This document shows, piece by piece, positions 43,081 to 51,777 of a DNA stretch of 64,000 bases; within the stretch, counting starts at the first letter, position 1; each line of letters starts with the position of its first letter. The stretch spans positions 1 to 64,000 of the forward strand of contig NZ_VWWP01000013.1 of assembly GCF_011752975.1 (NCBI RefSeq), written 5' to 3'. The notes under the pieces were generated by a model. That model was not told the DNA's origin. It saw only the letters and a list, made by a program, of their open reading frames with translations, and made no database searches. The DNA comes from Chryseobacterium sp. Tr-659. Lineage in GTDB: Bacteria; Bacteroidota; Bacteroidia; Flavobacteriales; Weeksellaceae. Position numbers and translations under genes: made by a program.

Positions 43081-43102
43081 CTTATATTGAGTTGATTGTT
43101 TT

Positions 43103-43513
43103 CTAGCAGTACTCGTCGTACGCAGCCTGAAGATTGGCTGCAATAGCTCCTGCAGGGTTCCCCTCAATGTGGTGTCTTTCCAACATGTGAACTAATTCAC
43201 CATCTTTGAAAAGAGCTACGCATGGAGAACTTGGAGGGAATGGAGCCAGGTGCTTTCTAGCCTCTACCACAGCTTCCGTATCAAATCCTGCAAATACAGT
43301 TGTTAAATGATCTGGTTTTTTATCTCCTGTTAATGAGTATACAACTCCCGGTCTTGCAGCACCTGCTGCACATCCGCATACGGAATTGATAACTAATAAC
43401 GTAGTTCCGGACTGCTTTAAAGCTTCTTCCACCTGAGCAGGGGTTGTTAAATCCTGGAAACCTTTATCTGTAAGTTCTGCCTTCATAGGCATTACTAAAT
43501 CTGTTGGATACAT
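43103..43513 (-). CDS. BrxA/BrxB-family bacilliredoxin (YphP-like)
   Basis: 136 residues, usual length. The active-site motif is CGC in INSVCGCAAGAARPG, with FAGFDTEAVVEARKHL, FPPSSPCVALFKDGELVHML and ERHHIEGNPAGAIAANLQ, all family signatures, and a Cys at the extreme C-terminus (DEYC). Bacilliredoxins remove bacillithiol from S-bacillithiolated proteins in Firmicutes, and Bacteroidota of this group are thought to use bacillithiol too. Cytosolic, single-gene unit with its own terminator. Confidence 0.9.
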   Translation of the reverse strand: MYPTDLVMPMKAELTDKGFQDLTTPAQVEEALKQSGTTLLVINSVCGCAAGAARPGVVYSLTGDKKPDHLTTVFAGFDTEAVVEARKHLAPFPPSSPCVALFKDGELVHMLERHHIEGNPAGAIAANLQAAYDEYC

Positions 43514-43707
43514 ATATTTTGTTTTTTATCAGTACAAAGTTAAGCAATTCTTTACGTTTCTTCAATATATAAAAACTATCAATCGTTTAGTCATTTAAAA
43601 TTAATCAAATATTAATATTACAATAATATTCAAAAAAAAGTGAATTAAAAGTAGGAATAATAAAATATATTTATTAAATTTGAAATGATTCTGAAAAACA
43701 AACGACC
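43514..43707. other. AT-rich intergenic stretch
   Basis: Holds the upstream region of the bacilliredoxin gene and, on the plus strand, a perfect -7-type octamer TAAATTTG at 43675-43682. No gene recognised. Part of a 450-bp gap. Confidence 0.4.
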
Positions 43708-43764
43708 ATGAAAAAAACATTTAAAGCTTTCCCTCAAGCAATCAACCACTTAAATACTGCCTGA
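43708..43764 (+). CDS. Possible 18-residue small peptide
   Basis: ATG frame reading MKKTFKAFPQAINHLNTA then TGA, 25 bp after a TAAATTTG promoter-like octamer. Basic-aromatic N-terminus, no cysteine, no match recognised. A strong hairpin ends the gap further downstream at 43841-43870. Could be a small peptide gene, the decayed start of a longer gene, or chance. Confidence 0.22.
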   Translation: MKKTFKAFPQAINHLNTA

Positions 43765-43840
43765 AAAATGGTAGTAATTAAATTCTTTTTTCAGTTTTGA
43801 TTTCAAAATTGATTAACAAACTTTAATATCCAAAGAAAAC

Positions 43841-43870
43841 GAAGCCCGGAACTCATCAGTTCCGGGCTTC
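43841..43870 (-). terminator. Intrinsic terminator of the dcw-yqeY transcript
   Basis: Perfect 13-bp GC-rich stem GAAGCCCGGAACT / AGTTCCGGGCTTC with a 4-nt loop; GTTTTCTTT follows on the minus strand, 94 bp after the yqeY stop. Confidence 0.85.
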
Positions 43871-43963
43871 TAATCAAATCGATATGCAAAGGTTGAATAT
43901 CCTTAAGTTAAGGGTAGGGTGGTTTTTGTTTGGCTTCGGATCCGAAACCCCCACACACTTCCC

Positions 43964-44410
43964 TTATGAAAGGAGCTTTTTAGCCATCTCGGAAATACTC
44001 TTTCCATCTGATTTTCCGGCTAATGCTTTTGAAGCAACTCCCATTACCTTCCCTAAATCTTTGATAGATTCAGCTCCGGCCTCAGAAATAATGTTTTTAA
44101 TTTCTACTTCCAGCTCTTCTGCAGAAAGCTGTTTTGGTAAAAACTGCTCAATAACTTTCATCTGGGCATCTTCTACTTCTGCAAGGTCATTTCTTCCCTG
44201 TGCAGTAAACTGATCGTAAGAATCCTTACGCTGTTTTACCATTCTCTGAAGAATAGCAATTTCCTGTTCTGCCGTAACCTCAGCTCCTATAGCTTCTGTT
44301 TTCAGCAATAATATCTGAGATTTTACAGCACGAAGAGAATCTAAAGCCACTTTGTCCTTAGCTCTCATTGCTGTTTTTATAGCTTCGTTTATTGTATTTT
44401 CTAAACTCAT
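43964..44410 (-). CDS. GatB/YqeY domain-containing protein
   Basis: 148 residues, standard length. Begins MSLENTINEAIKTAMRAKDK, then LDSLRAVKSQILLLKTE and RKDSYDQFTAQGRNDLA, with the C-terminal DLGKVMGVASKALAGKSDGK, a close match to the YqeY family. The fold is related to the tail of the GatB amidotransferase subunit, which binds tRNA; the cellular role of stand-alone YqeY is unsettled. It is the last gene downstream of ftsZ on the same strand, a conserved position in flavobacteria, separated from ftsZ by a 20-bp hairpin. Confidence 0.9.
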   Translation of the reverse strand: MSLENTINEAIKTAMRAKDKVALDSLRAVKSQILLLKTEAIGAEVTAEQEIAILQRMVKQRKDSYDQFTAQGRNDLAEVEDAQMKVIEQFLPKQLSAEELEVEIKNIISEAGAESIKDLGKVMGVASKALAGKSDGKSISEMAKKLLS

Positions 44411-44425
44411 GGTTTCAAATTTAAC

Positions 44426-44483
44426 AATGTATCAATGTAACAATTTACCCATAAAATTATAGTAATTGTTACATTGGTACATT
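44426..44483. repeat. Long inverted repeat between ftsZ and yqeY
   Basis: AATGTATCAATGTAACAATT (44426-44445) pairs with AATTGTTACATTGGTACATT (44464-44483), 19 of 20, the exception being a possible G-U pair in RNA. The loop is 18 nt. No T run, so processing or attenuation is likelier than simple termination. Confidence 0.72.
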
Positions 44484-44501
44484 TCTACATTGTTATATTA
44501 A

Positions 44502-46412
44502 TTAGTCTACGTCTTTATTTAAGAACCTGTTTTCTCTAATCTGCATAGATCCGTTGTTATCAGACAGATAGGTATTGATATTCTGGTCTGAAGCATTGTT
44601 TCCGTCGATCGAAATATTTTTTCTTTTGAAAGCTGGAATAGATTCAAATTCGCTGGTGCTGTCAAAGCTCTGATAGCGGGAGTTGAATTCTTTTAATTTA
44701 TTTCTTCTTTCAATCACTCTGTCCTGATCGATCGTTTTATTCACGAAAGTGAATTCTGATTCTTCAGTTTTTGGAGCTTCAATTTCAGCTTTGGTTTCAA
44801 AAGCTGCTTTGGTTTCTGCTTTTGGTTCTTCCTGTTTCTGGAAGAATGTTTCAACTTTTTGAGCAGGTTCTGCTACGGCACTTACAGGAGCATTAAACTC
44901 TGCTTTAGGCTGTCCGAAATCTGTTTTTGGCTCATTTCGGGTCTGTTCATTTACGAAGAAACTGAATTCAACAGGCTTTTCTTCTGAAAAAGAGTTGTTG
45001 AATGTGTTACCAGACTGAGGTTCTTCTTTCTTATTTTCAAAATCGAATGAAAAAGACTGGATCTCCAGGTCGTTTGGATCTTCGTTTTCTTCATCAATAG
45101 AGAATAAGCTGTATTCCTGTTCTGCTTCTTCTTCATTTCTCCATCCTTGTTCCGGAGTATTTATCGTATCTTCTTCTTTATCAAAGAATTTGATCTCAGT
45201 TCTGATCTGCTCTTCTTCAATAATCATTTTTTTTTCAGAAGAGGTCACATTGAATGATGCATCATGGTCTTCGTCGTCAAGTCTAAAAAGGTTTTTTCCG
45301 CCGAAATCATGCGTTGCTTCAGGAGTGGCTTCTCTTTCCTCTCTTGTTTTAAAAGGAGAGTTTTTTGGGGCTTCAAAACTATCATTAAGACTTATTCTGA
45401 TTTTCTCAGTAGGTCCGGCGAATTTTTTGTTGTCATTAGAGAAACCTGTTGCAATAACAAGAACGCTTACCGCATCTCCCAATTCTTCATCTGCACCTAC
45501 TCCAAAGATGATATCAGCTGTATTTCCGGCCTCTTTCTGGATGTGATCCATGATGATACCGATTTCGTCCATGGTAACTTCTTCAGCACCACTTCTGATC
45601 AATAAAAGAACGTTTTTAGCACCTGTAATCTTATTATCATTCAATAATGGAGAATCAAGGGCTTTTCTTACGGCTTCTTCTGCTTTATTTTCGCCTGAAG
45701 CTGTTCCTGTAGACATCAATGCGGTACCAGAATTCTGAAGTACAGATTTAGCATCTCTAAAGTCAATGTTTACATCAAAGTAACCTGTAATAACTTCTGC
45801 CATACCTTTGGCTGCATTAGCTAAAACTTCATCTGCTTTTGAGAATCCCTGTTTGAATCCAAGGTTTCCGAACTGCTGTCTTAATTTATCATTGTTGATG
45901 ACAATTAATGAGTCAACATTATTTTTTAGTTTATCAAGACCGTTTTCAGCCTGATCCAATCTTCTTTTACCTTCGAAGCTGAAAGGAACCGTAACAATAC
46001 CCACGGTAAGAATACCCATGTCTTTTGCTACTTTTGCAATAACAGGAGCAGCTCCAGTACCGGTACCACCGCCCATTCCGGCAGTGATGAACACCATTTT
46101 GGTGTTCTGGCCCATAGCAGCTTTGATATCTTCAATACTTTCGATTGCTGATTTCTCACCTACTTCAGGGTCGGCACCAGCTCCAAGACCTTCCGTAATT
46201 GAAGTCCCCAGCTGAACTTTATTGGCTACGGGGTTATTATCTAAAGTCTGAGCATCTGTATTGCAGATCACGAAGTCAACCCCGTGAATCCCTTTTTCGT
46301 ACATGTGCTTCAAAGCGTTATTTCCGCCGCCCCCTACACCGATTACTTTTATGATGGATGAATTTCCTTTTGGCAAATCAAATGAAAATCCTTGTGTACC
46401 TATATTTTCCAT
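44502..46412 (-). CDS. ftsZ: Cell division protein FtsZ
   Basis: 636 residues: the tubulin-like GTPase (about 15-330) has GVGGGGNNALKHM, the signature GGGTGTGAAPVIA and NNDKLRQQFG, with the T7 loop in FRDAKSVLQNSG. A very long C-terminal linker (about 335-600) is rich in Glu, Gln, Phe and Asn, then a conserved-looking tail (RNKLKEFNSRYQSFDS; RENRFLNKDVD). The length is about 250 residues above that of enterobacterial FtsZ, as in other flavobacteria. It follows ftsA by 84 bp. FtsZ forms the cytokinetic ring. Confidence 0.97.
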   Translation of the reverse strand: MENIGTQGFSFDLPKGNSSIIKVIGVGGGGNNALKHMYEKGIHGVDFVICNTDAQTLDNNPVANKVQLGTSITEGLGAGADPEVGEKSAIESIEDIKAAMGQNTKMVFITAGMGGGTGTGAAPVIAKVAKDMGILTVGIVTVPFSFEGKRRLDQAENGLDKLKNNVDSLIVINNDKLRQQFGNLGFKQGFSKADEVLANAAKGMAEVITGYFDVNIDFRDAKSVLQNSGTALMSTGTASGENKAEEAVRKALDSPLLNDNKITGAKNVLLLIRSGAEEVTMDEIGIIMDHIQKEAGNTADIIFGVGADEELGDAVSVLVIATGFSNDNKKFAGPTEKIRISLNDSFEAPKNSPFKTREEREATPEATHDFGGKNLFRLDDEDHDASFNVTSSEKKMIIEEEQIRTEIKFFDKEEDTINTPEQGWRNEEEAEQEYSLFSIDEENEDPNDLEIQSFSFDFENKKEEPQSGNTFNNSFSEEKPVEFSFFVNEQTRNEPKTDFGQPKAEFNAPVSAVAEPAQKVETFFQKQEEPKAETKAAFETKAEIEAPKTEESEFTFVNKTIDQDRVIERRNKLKEFNSRYQSFDSTSEFESIPAFKRKNISIDGNNASDQNINTYLSDNNGSMQIRENRFLNKDVD

Positions 46413-46496
46413 AACTATACTTTTAATAATTAATAATTGACAGATGATTCATGATAAGAACAAGATTATTTATACTTATCATTTCTCATTTACAAT

Positions 46497-47879
46497 TTAT
46501 TCTACTTCTTCAAAGAATTTTTTAACTTTTTCCATAAGCGACTGCCCAAAGGTCAGTTTCGCTTTTCTGTTCTCTTGCCTTTCATTCGAAACAGGTTGTT
46601 CCTGTACTGGTGCTGTCTGTTGAATTGGCTGAACCGTTTCTGCTTGTGTTGCAGCTACTTCCGGTTTGGCTTGTTCAGTGACAACTTCAATTACTTCTTC
46701 AGCTGTTTGTTTTTTGTCCCTGATCTTTAAACTTTCCATTAGTAATCCAATAGACGTAGCAAATTCAGGGCCTTTCAGATACTGGTTTTTATCGTTGGCG
46801 ATATATTCATTCGCAAAACCGATTCTGCTGTCAAAACCTGTTGTATAATTGGCAAGCTGACGCAGGTGTTTCAGGTTTGAACCACCACCTGTCAGAACAA
46901 TTCCGGCAATAAGTTTTTTCTTCTGTTCAAAGGCGCCATAAGCTTTCAACTCTGTATTAACCATTTCCAGAACTTCTTCTACTCTTGCATTGATGATCTG
47001 TGCTAGAGTTTTTAAAGAAATTTCTTTGTCTGGTCTTCCGTGAAGCCCGGGAATTGTTACAAAAGTACTGTCTTTTTCCAATTCCGGAACGGCAGAACCA
47101 AATTTTACTTTCAGTTGTTCTGCATGTTTCTCGATGATTGAACAGCCTTCTTTGATATCTTCCGTGATAATTCCTCCTCCGTATGGAATTACGCAGGTAT
47201 GACGGATGATATTGTCCTTAAATATGGCAATATCGGTAGTTCCCCCACCAATATCTACAATGGCTACTCCGGCTTCTTTTTCTTCTTTTGTAAGAACGGC
47301 TTCTGAAGAGGCCAAAGGCTCCAAAGTAAGGGCTTCCATTTCCAGTCCGGCCTCACGAACACATCTTGCAATGTTTCTGATGCTGCCCATCTGGCCTACA
47401 ACTACGTGGAAGTTGGCTTCTAAACGTTTTCCGTGCATTCCGACAGGCTCCTGAATTTCACCTTCGGAATCCACTTTATATTCTTGAGGAAGTACATGGA
47501 TAATTTCTTCTCCGGGAAGCATAACCAGTTTTTTTACCTGATCTTTTAGTGCTTCAATGTCATCATCTGTAATAAATTTATCCGGATGTTCACGCATAAT
47601 ATAATCGGAGTGCTGCAGAGAACGAATGTGTTTTCCTGCAATACCTACCGTAACTTTGCGGATAGGAACTCCAGCACTGGATTGTGCTTCGGATACTGCA
47701 GCCTTGATTGAATTAATAGTTTGTGAAATATTATTCACAATACCTTTATGAACACCAAGACTTTTAGCTTTTCCTACACCGAGAACTTCTATTTTCCCGT
47801 GTGCATTCCTTCTTCCGACAATCGCGACTATCTTCGTTGTCCCGATGTCCAGACCTACTGAATACTCTTGATTTTCCAT
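46497..47879 (-). CDS. ftsA: Cell division protein FtsA
   Basis: 460 residues. Actin-like ATPase with YSVGLDIGTTKIVAIVGRRN (phosphate 1), AIVDIGGGTTDIAIF (phosphate 2) and IVLTGGGSNLKHLRQL (adenosine). The C-terminus has a Gln/Pro/Val-rich linker (TQAETVQPIQQTAPVQEQ) and an amphipathic membrane-targeting helix (QSLMEKVKKFFEEVE). It anchors FtsZ filaments at the membrane. Located between ftsQ (82 bp) and ftsZ, the usual order. Confidence 0.96.
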   Translation of the reverse strand: MENQEYSVGLDIGTTKIVAIVGRRNAHGKIEVLGVGKAKSLGVHKGIVNNISQTINSIKAAVSEAQSSAGVPIRKVTVGIAGKHIRSLQHSDYIMREHPDKFITDDDIEALKDQVKKLVMLPGEEIIHVLPQEYKVDSEGEIQEPVGMHGKRLEANFHVVVGQMGSIRNIARCVREAGLEMEALTLEPLASSEAVLTKEEKEAGVAIVDIGGGTTDIAIFKDNIIRHTCVIPYGGGIITEDIKEGCSIIEKHAEQLKVKFGSAVPELEKDSTFVTIPGLHGRPDKEISLKTLAQIINARVEEVLEMVNTELKAYGAFEQKKKLIAGIVLTGGGSNLKHLRQLANYTTGFDSRIGFANEYIANDKNQYLKGPEFATSIGLLMESLKIRDKKQTAEEVIEVVTEQAKPEVAATQAETVQPIQQTAPVQEQPVSNERQENRKAKLTFGQSLMEKVKKFFEEVE

Positions 47880-47961
47880 TTTTATATCGATTTGATTTTT
47901 TCTACTTTTTCTATGATAGAACTTTGTTCTATTTGTGTTAAATTGCCCTTTGAGGACTTTT

Positions 47962-48933
47962 TTATTCTATTTTTACTTTGGCCTTTGGCTTAGGTTTTGC
48001 CGGTACCGTTGATTTTTTCTCTGTTTTTTTCGTGTCTTTTGTATGTGTTTTCGGTTTTATGCTCTCTTTCGGTTTGGCCGTGGTTGAGTTTGTTTTTTTT
48101 GTTTCCGCCGGCTTGGGTTTATTGTCTGCTTTTTTAGGAATAGCCGCCGGGGAAGGGGCTTTTGCCAATTCCAGTTTTCCTGCTTTCAGAAGACTGTCGT
48201 TTTCTTTAAAATACGGGTTTAAAGTGGTTACAATCTGGTTTTGATACTTTACAGAAACCATGCTGTATTTTTGTGGATCCTGATATACCAGGTATTTTTC
48301 CACAAAGGTTTTAAATCCTTTTACCTTAAAATCAATATTGTCCAAATCTCCGATCTCTACTCTGTAATTTCCTTCACTTGTAAGGAGATTATAGCTGTCT
48401 TTATATTTTGAGATCCCGATAAAGTATTTCTTACTGAAATCATCTTTATCAATTTTTTCAACCAGTTCTGCCAGTTTTTCATATTCATCAGGCTGAACAT
48501 TTCCTGTTACCAGCATACAAGGGTGAGAATAGGTCCTTGAGATAGGAAATTCAATCCCTTTTTCATCTACATAAAAGTCTTTTCCGTCTTTATTCAGTCT
48601 GAAGACAGGAACTCTCTGTTTAATGTCCAGATTCAGTTTTCCGTTCAGGTTAAGATAGACATTGGCGCTATCTACAGCCGGCAGGGAATTGATCTTTTTT
48701 TCCAGTGAAGGGATATTAAGATCTCCAACTTTTCCTGATGGGTTTTCTTTTTTTACGATTTCCCGTATATCTTTTTCATCAACGAAGTATACCGGAGTTT
48801 TTTCGCTCATTTTTACAGAAATCTTATTGTCCGTAATCTTCTGGCCACCGAATCTCTTCAAGGAGAAACTCAGTAATAATCCAAGGATGATTACCGTAAC
48901 AACAATTTTTAATATTCTGTATTTATTTTTCAT
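47962..48933 (-). CDS. ftsQ: Cell division protein FtsQ/DivIB-like
   Basis: 323 residues. One N-terminal transmembrane helix (about 8-26, ILKIVVTVIILGLLLSFSLK), then a POTRA-like/FtsQ region (VYFVDEKDIREIVKKENPSG; DIKQRVPVFRLNKDGKDFYV, then DEKGIEFPIS). The C-terminal 65 residues are almost purely Lys, Pro, Thr and Ala, an unusual basic tail in the periplasm. Divisome assembly protein, here identified by order between murC and ftsA as well as by fold motifs. Confidence 0.88.
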   Translation of the reverse strand: MKNKYRILKIVVTVIILGLLLSFSLKRFGGQKITDNKISVKMSEKTPVYFVDEKDIREIVKKENPSGKVGDLNIPSLEKKINSLPAVDSANVYLNLNGKLNLDIKQRVPVFRLNKDGKDFYVDEKGIEFPISRTYSHPCMLVTGNVQPDEYEKLAELVEKIDKDDFSKKYFIGISKYKDSYNLLTSEGNYRVEIGDLDNIDFKVKGFKTFVEKYLVYQDPQKYSMVSVKYQNQIVTTLNPYFKENDSLLKAGKLELAKAPSPAAIPKKADNKPKPAETKKTNSTTAKPKESIKPKTHTKDTKKTEKKSTVPAKPKPKAKVKIE

Positions 48934-49128
48934 ATTTTTTAATCACAAAGGATGTAAAGTAGTTTTATTTTCTTAATAATTTATTTACAACTCGTTTTAC
49001 TCCATTTTTAGATAACATTGAATGAAAATTTAAAATCATTCTAAGTTTTACCATTTTTGCTAAGTGAAACGCCTTGTGAACAAATTCTTATTCTATCTTT
49101 GCGAACACTGCGTTTATACTTATTATAT

Positions 49129-50487
49129 TCAAATTTTCTCTATCCAATCACAAATAGGATCGTAAAGGGTATCAATATTCCCTGCACCTACTGTAAGAAG
49201 GATATCAAATTCTTTTTCTTTTATTTTTTCAAAAGCATCAGATAATGCTGATCCTTCTTTTTTATCTAAGGTTACTTTCTCCAACAGCCAGCTCGAGGTA
49301 ATTCCTTTAAAATTTTCCTGAAGCTCTCTTGCGGGATAAATATCAAGCAAGATTAGCTCATCAGCTTTACTTAAACTCTCAGCAAATCCGTCTGCGAAAT
49401 CTCTGGTTCTGCTGAACAGGTGTGGCTGGAATACTACCAGTAGTTTTTTATCAGGATAAAATGTTTTAATTGAGCCCATTACTGCATTGATCTCTGTAGG
49501 ATGGTGCGCATAGTCATCAATGTAAATTTTCCCGTTTTGATAGATATGTTTAGTATATCTTCTTTTAATTCCTTTAAAATTGGCAATAGCTTTTTTCAGC
49601 GTATCAAAATCTGCGCCTAAATTATGCAGAATAGCCAGTGCTACCGTAGCATTTTCAACATTATGAATACCCGGAATTTCCCAGACGAAATCTTTTATTG
49701 TTTCAGTTGGAGTATGAAAGTCAAAATAGATTTTATCGTGATCCATACGCAGGTTATCGGAATAATAATCTGCTTTTTCATTTACTGCATAGGTTTGATG
49801 TCCTCTGCCGATTTCAACTCCTTTTCTTACGAACAGTTTCTTATCCTCGGGAACCAAGGCGGCAAACTGTCTAAATCCTTCTTCTATATGAGTTTTATCT
49901 CCATAAATGTCCAGGTGGTCCGCATCTGTAGAAGTTACTACTGCCCAATCCGGAGAAAGGTTCAGGAAACTTCTGTCATATTCATCTGCTTCTACTACGG
50001 AATAGGTAGATCCATTATACAGAAAGTTGGATTTAAAATTTTCAGAGATCCCTCCTAAAAAACATGAGAAAGGAAGATCTGCTTCTTTACACAAGTGAGA
50101 AACCAGGGTAGACGTTGTTGTTTTTCCATGAGTTCCAGCCACTGCGATACAATCTGTATTCTCTGTAATCAGTCCTAAAACTTTAGCACGTTTTAAGACT
50201 TCAAACTGATTTTGGTTGAAATAATCTAAAATTCCAAGTGTTTTGATTGCCGGGGTATAGATGACAAGTGTATCTTCTTTCTGAAGGGAGGTGATCCTTT
50301 CGTCAATAAGGTCTTCAAAAACGATATCAATGCCTTCATTCATCAGATTCTGAGTAAGTTTAGTATTGGTTTTATCATAGCCCAATACTTTTTTCCCGGA
50401 TGCATTGAAATAGCGTGCTAAAGCACTCATTCCGATACCTCCGATTCCAACGAAGTAAAAAGTTTGATATGTTTGTAAAATGTTCAT
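49129..50487 (-). CDS. murC: UDP-N-acetylmuramate--L-alanine ligase MurC
   Basis: 452 residues. Rossmann start FVGIGGIGMSALARYFNASG, the ATP loop AVAGTHGKTTTSTLVSHLCK, and the C-terminal DDYAHHPTEINAVMGSIK and VFQPHLFSRT. Adds L-Ala to UDP-MurNAc in the cytosol. Separated from murG by 194 bp and from ftsQ by 195 bp with no recognised gene, so processing or internal promoters may exist there. Confidence 0.97.
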   Translation of the reverse strand: MNILQTYQTFYFVGIGGIGMSALARYFNASGKKVLGYDKTNTKLTQNLMNEGIDIVFEDLIDERITSLQKEDTLVIYTPAIKTLGILDYFNQNQFEVLKRAKVLGLITENTDCIAVAGTHGKTTTSTLVSHLCKEADLPFSCFLGGISENFKSNFLYNGSTYSVVEADEYDRSFLNLSPDWAVVTSTDADHLDIYGDKTHIEEGFRQFAALVPEDKKLFVRKGVEIGRGHQTYAVNEKADYYSDNLRMDHDKIYFDFHTPTETIKDFVWEIPGIHNVENATVALAILHNLGADFDTLKKAIANFKGIKRRYTKHIYQNGKIYIDDYAHHPTEINAVMGSIKTFYPDKKLLVVFQPHLFSRTRDFADGFAESLSKADELILLDIYPARELQENFKGITSSWLLEKVTLDKKEGSALSDAFEKIKEKEFDILLTVGAGNIDTLYDPICDWIEKI

Positions 50488-50681
50488 TTATATTTTAATC
50501 TTTAATCACTCTTGAATTGGTTCAGAGTTTTTTATTATTAATATTATAAGCTTTAATCAACTAACCTCCATGACTCATTAATGAAATAAATTTTAATGGT
50601 GTCAGGCTGAGTTTGTCGAAGCCTTCTAATCTTTCATCTTATTTTTTTGATAACATTGGTAATAAATCCCAGTTATCATTT

Positions 50682-51776
50682 TTATTTTACTGCTTTAAAA
50701 ATCTCGTCTACAATCTCTTTTGCGGCGTTTGGTTTGGCAAAATATTTCAGGTTGTCAGACATTTCTTTTCTTATATTCTCATTTTCGCAGATTTCTGATA
50801 ATGTATTCCAGAATTTTTCCTGCATTTCAGAGTCTTTTACCATTCTGGCTGCATTTTTTTCAACCAGATTCATGGCATTTTTGGTTTGATGGTCTTCCGC
50901 TGCAAAAGGGAAAGGCACCAATAAGACCGGTTTCTGTGCTACTGCCAGCTCTGAAATGGCAATGGCTCCGGCTCTTGAAACGATGATATCAGCAGCAGAA
51001 TAAGCCAGCTCCATATCTTTAATGAATTCTTTCAGATGAACGGAAGCTGGAAGCTGGAGGCTGGAAGACAATTCTTTGTAATCCAACTTTCCTGTCTGCC
51101 AAATTAATTGATATCCTTTTTCTTTCAGATTTTCAATGTTTTCTTTCCAGGCATTATTCAATGTTCTGGAACCTAAAGAACCTCCTACGGAAAGAATCGT
51201 AAGTTTATCTTTATTTAATCCCATTTTTTCTTTTGCCTGAGCAGTTTCCTGCATTCCTGAAACAATGTTTTCACGGATAGGATTTCCCAGGAACTTTATT
51301 TTTTCTGCCGGAAAACCTTCTACTTTCGGATAGGCAGTGAAAACGGCTTTCGCTTTCTTGCTTAATATTTTGTTGGTTACTCCTGCATGAGCATTCTGTT
51401 CCTGTATAAAAATAGGAACTCCCATCTTGCTCGCTTCATAAAGAGCTGGTCCGCTGGCAAACCCTCCTGTTCCAATGGCAAAGTCCGGAGCGAAGTTTTT
51501 GATAATTCTTTTAGATTTTGATAAGCTTTTCAAAATCTTGAAAGGCAGTCCCAGATTGGATAACAAATTTCCTCTGTCTATTCCGGCGATATCAATTCCT
51601 TCTATTTTATAGCCCGCCTGTGGAACTTTTTCCATTTCCATTTTTCCGTTGGCACCAATGAACAAAAACTCTGCATCAGGAAATCTTTTCTTGATCTCAT
51701 CTGCAATGGCGATGGCAGGGAAGATATGTCCTCCTGTTCCTCCACCTGATAATATTATTTTTAATTTTTTGTCCAT
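50682..51776 (-). CDS. murG: UDP-GlcNAc--lipid I transferase MurG
   Basis: 364 residues. GT-B fold with the donor-loop motif ILSGGGTGGHIFPAIAIADE, the acceptor region IGTGGFASGPALY, IFIQEQNAHAGVTNKILSKK and SRAGAIAISELAVAQKPVLL, then PFPFAAEDHQTKNA. Makes lipid II on the inner membrane face. Starts 1 bp after the ftsW stop, so tightly coupled to it. Confidence 0.97.
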   Translation of the reverse strand: MDKKLKIILSGGGTGGHIFPAIAIADEIKKRFPDAEFLFIGANGKMEMEKVPQAGYKIEGIDIAGIDRGNLLSNLGLPFKILKSLSKSKRIIKNFAPDFAIGTGGFASGPALYEASKMGVPIFIQEQNAHAGVTNKILSKKAKAVFTAYPKVEGFPAEKIKFLGNPIRENIVSGMQETAQAKEKMGLNKDKLTILSVGGSLGSRTLNNAWKENIENLKEKGYQLIWQTGKLDYKELSSSLQLPASVHLKEFIKDMELAYSAADIIVSRAGAIAISELAVAQKPVLLVPFPFAAEDHQTKNAMNLVEKNAARMVKDSEMQEKFWNTLSEICENENIRKEMSDNLKYFAKPNAAKEIVDEIFKAVK

Positions 51777-51777
51777 T

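Noticed and set aside
43884..44213. 109-codon plus-strand frame
   Set aside because: It lies antisense to yqeY and starts in its terminator region; no protein features.
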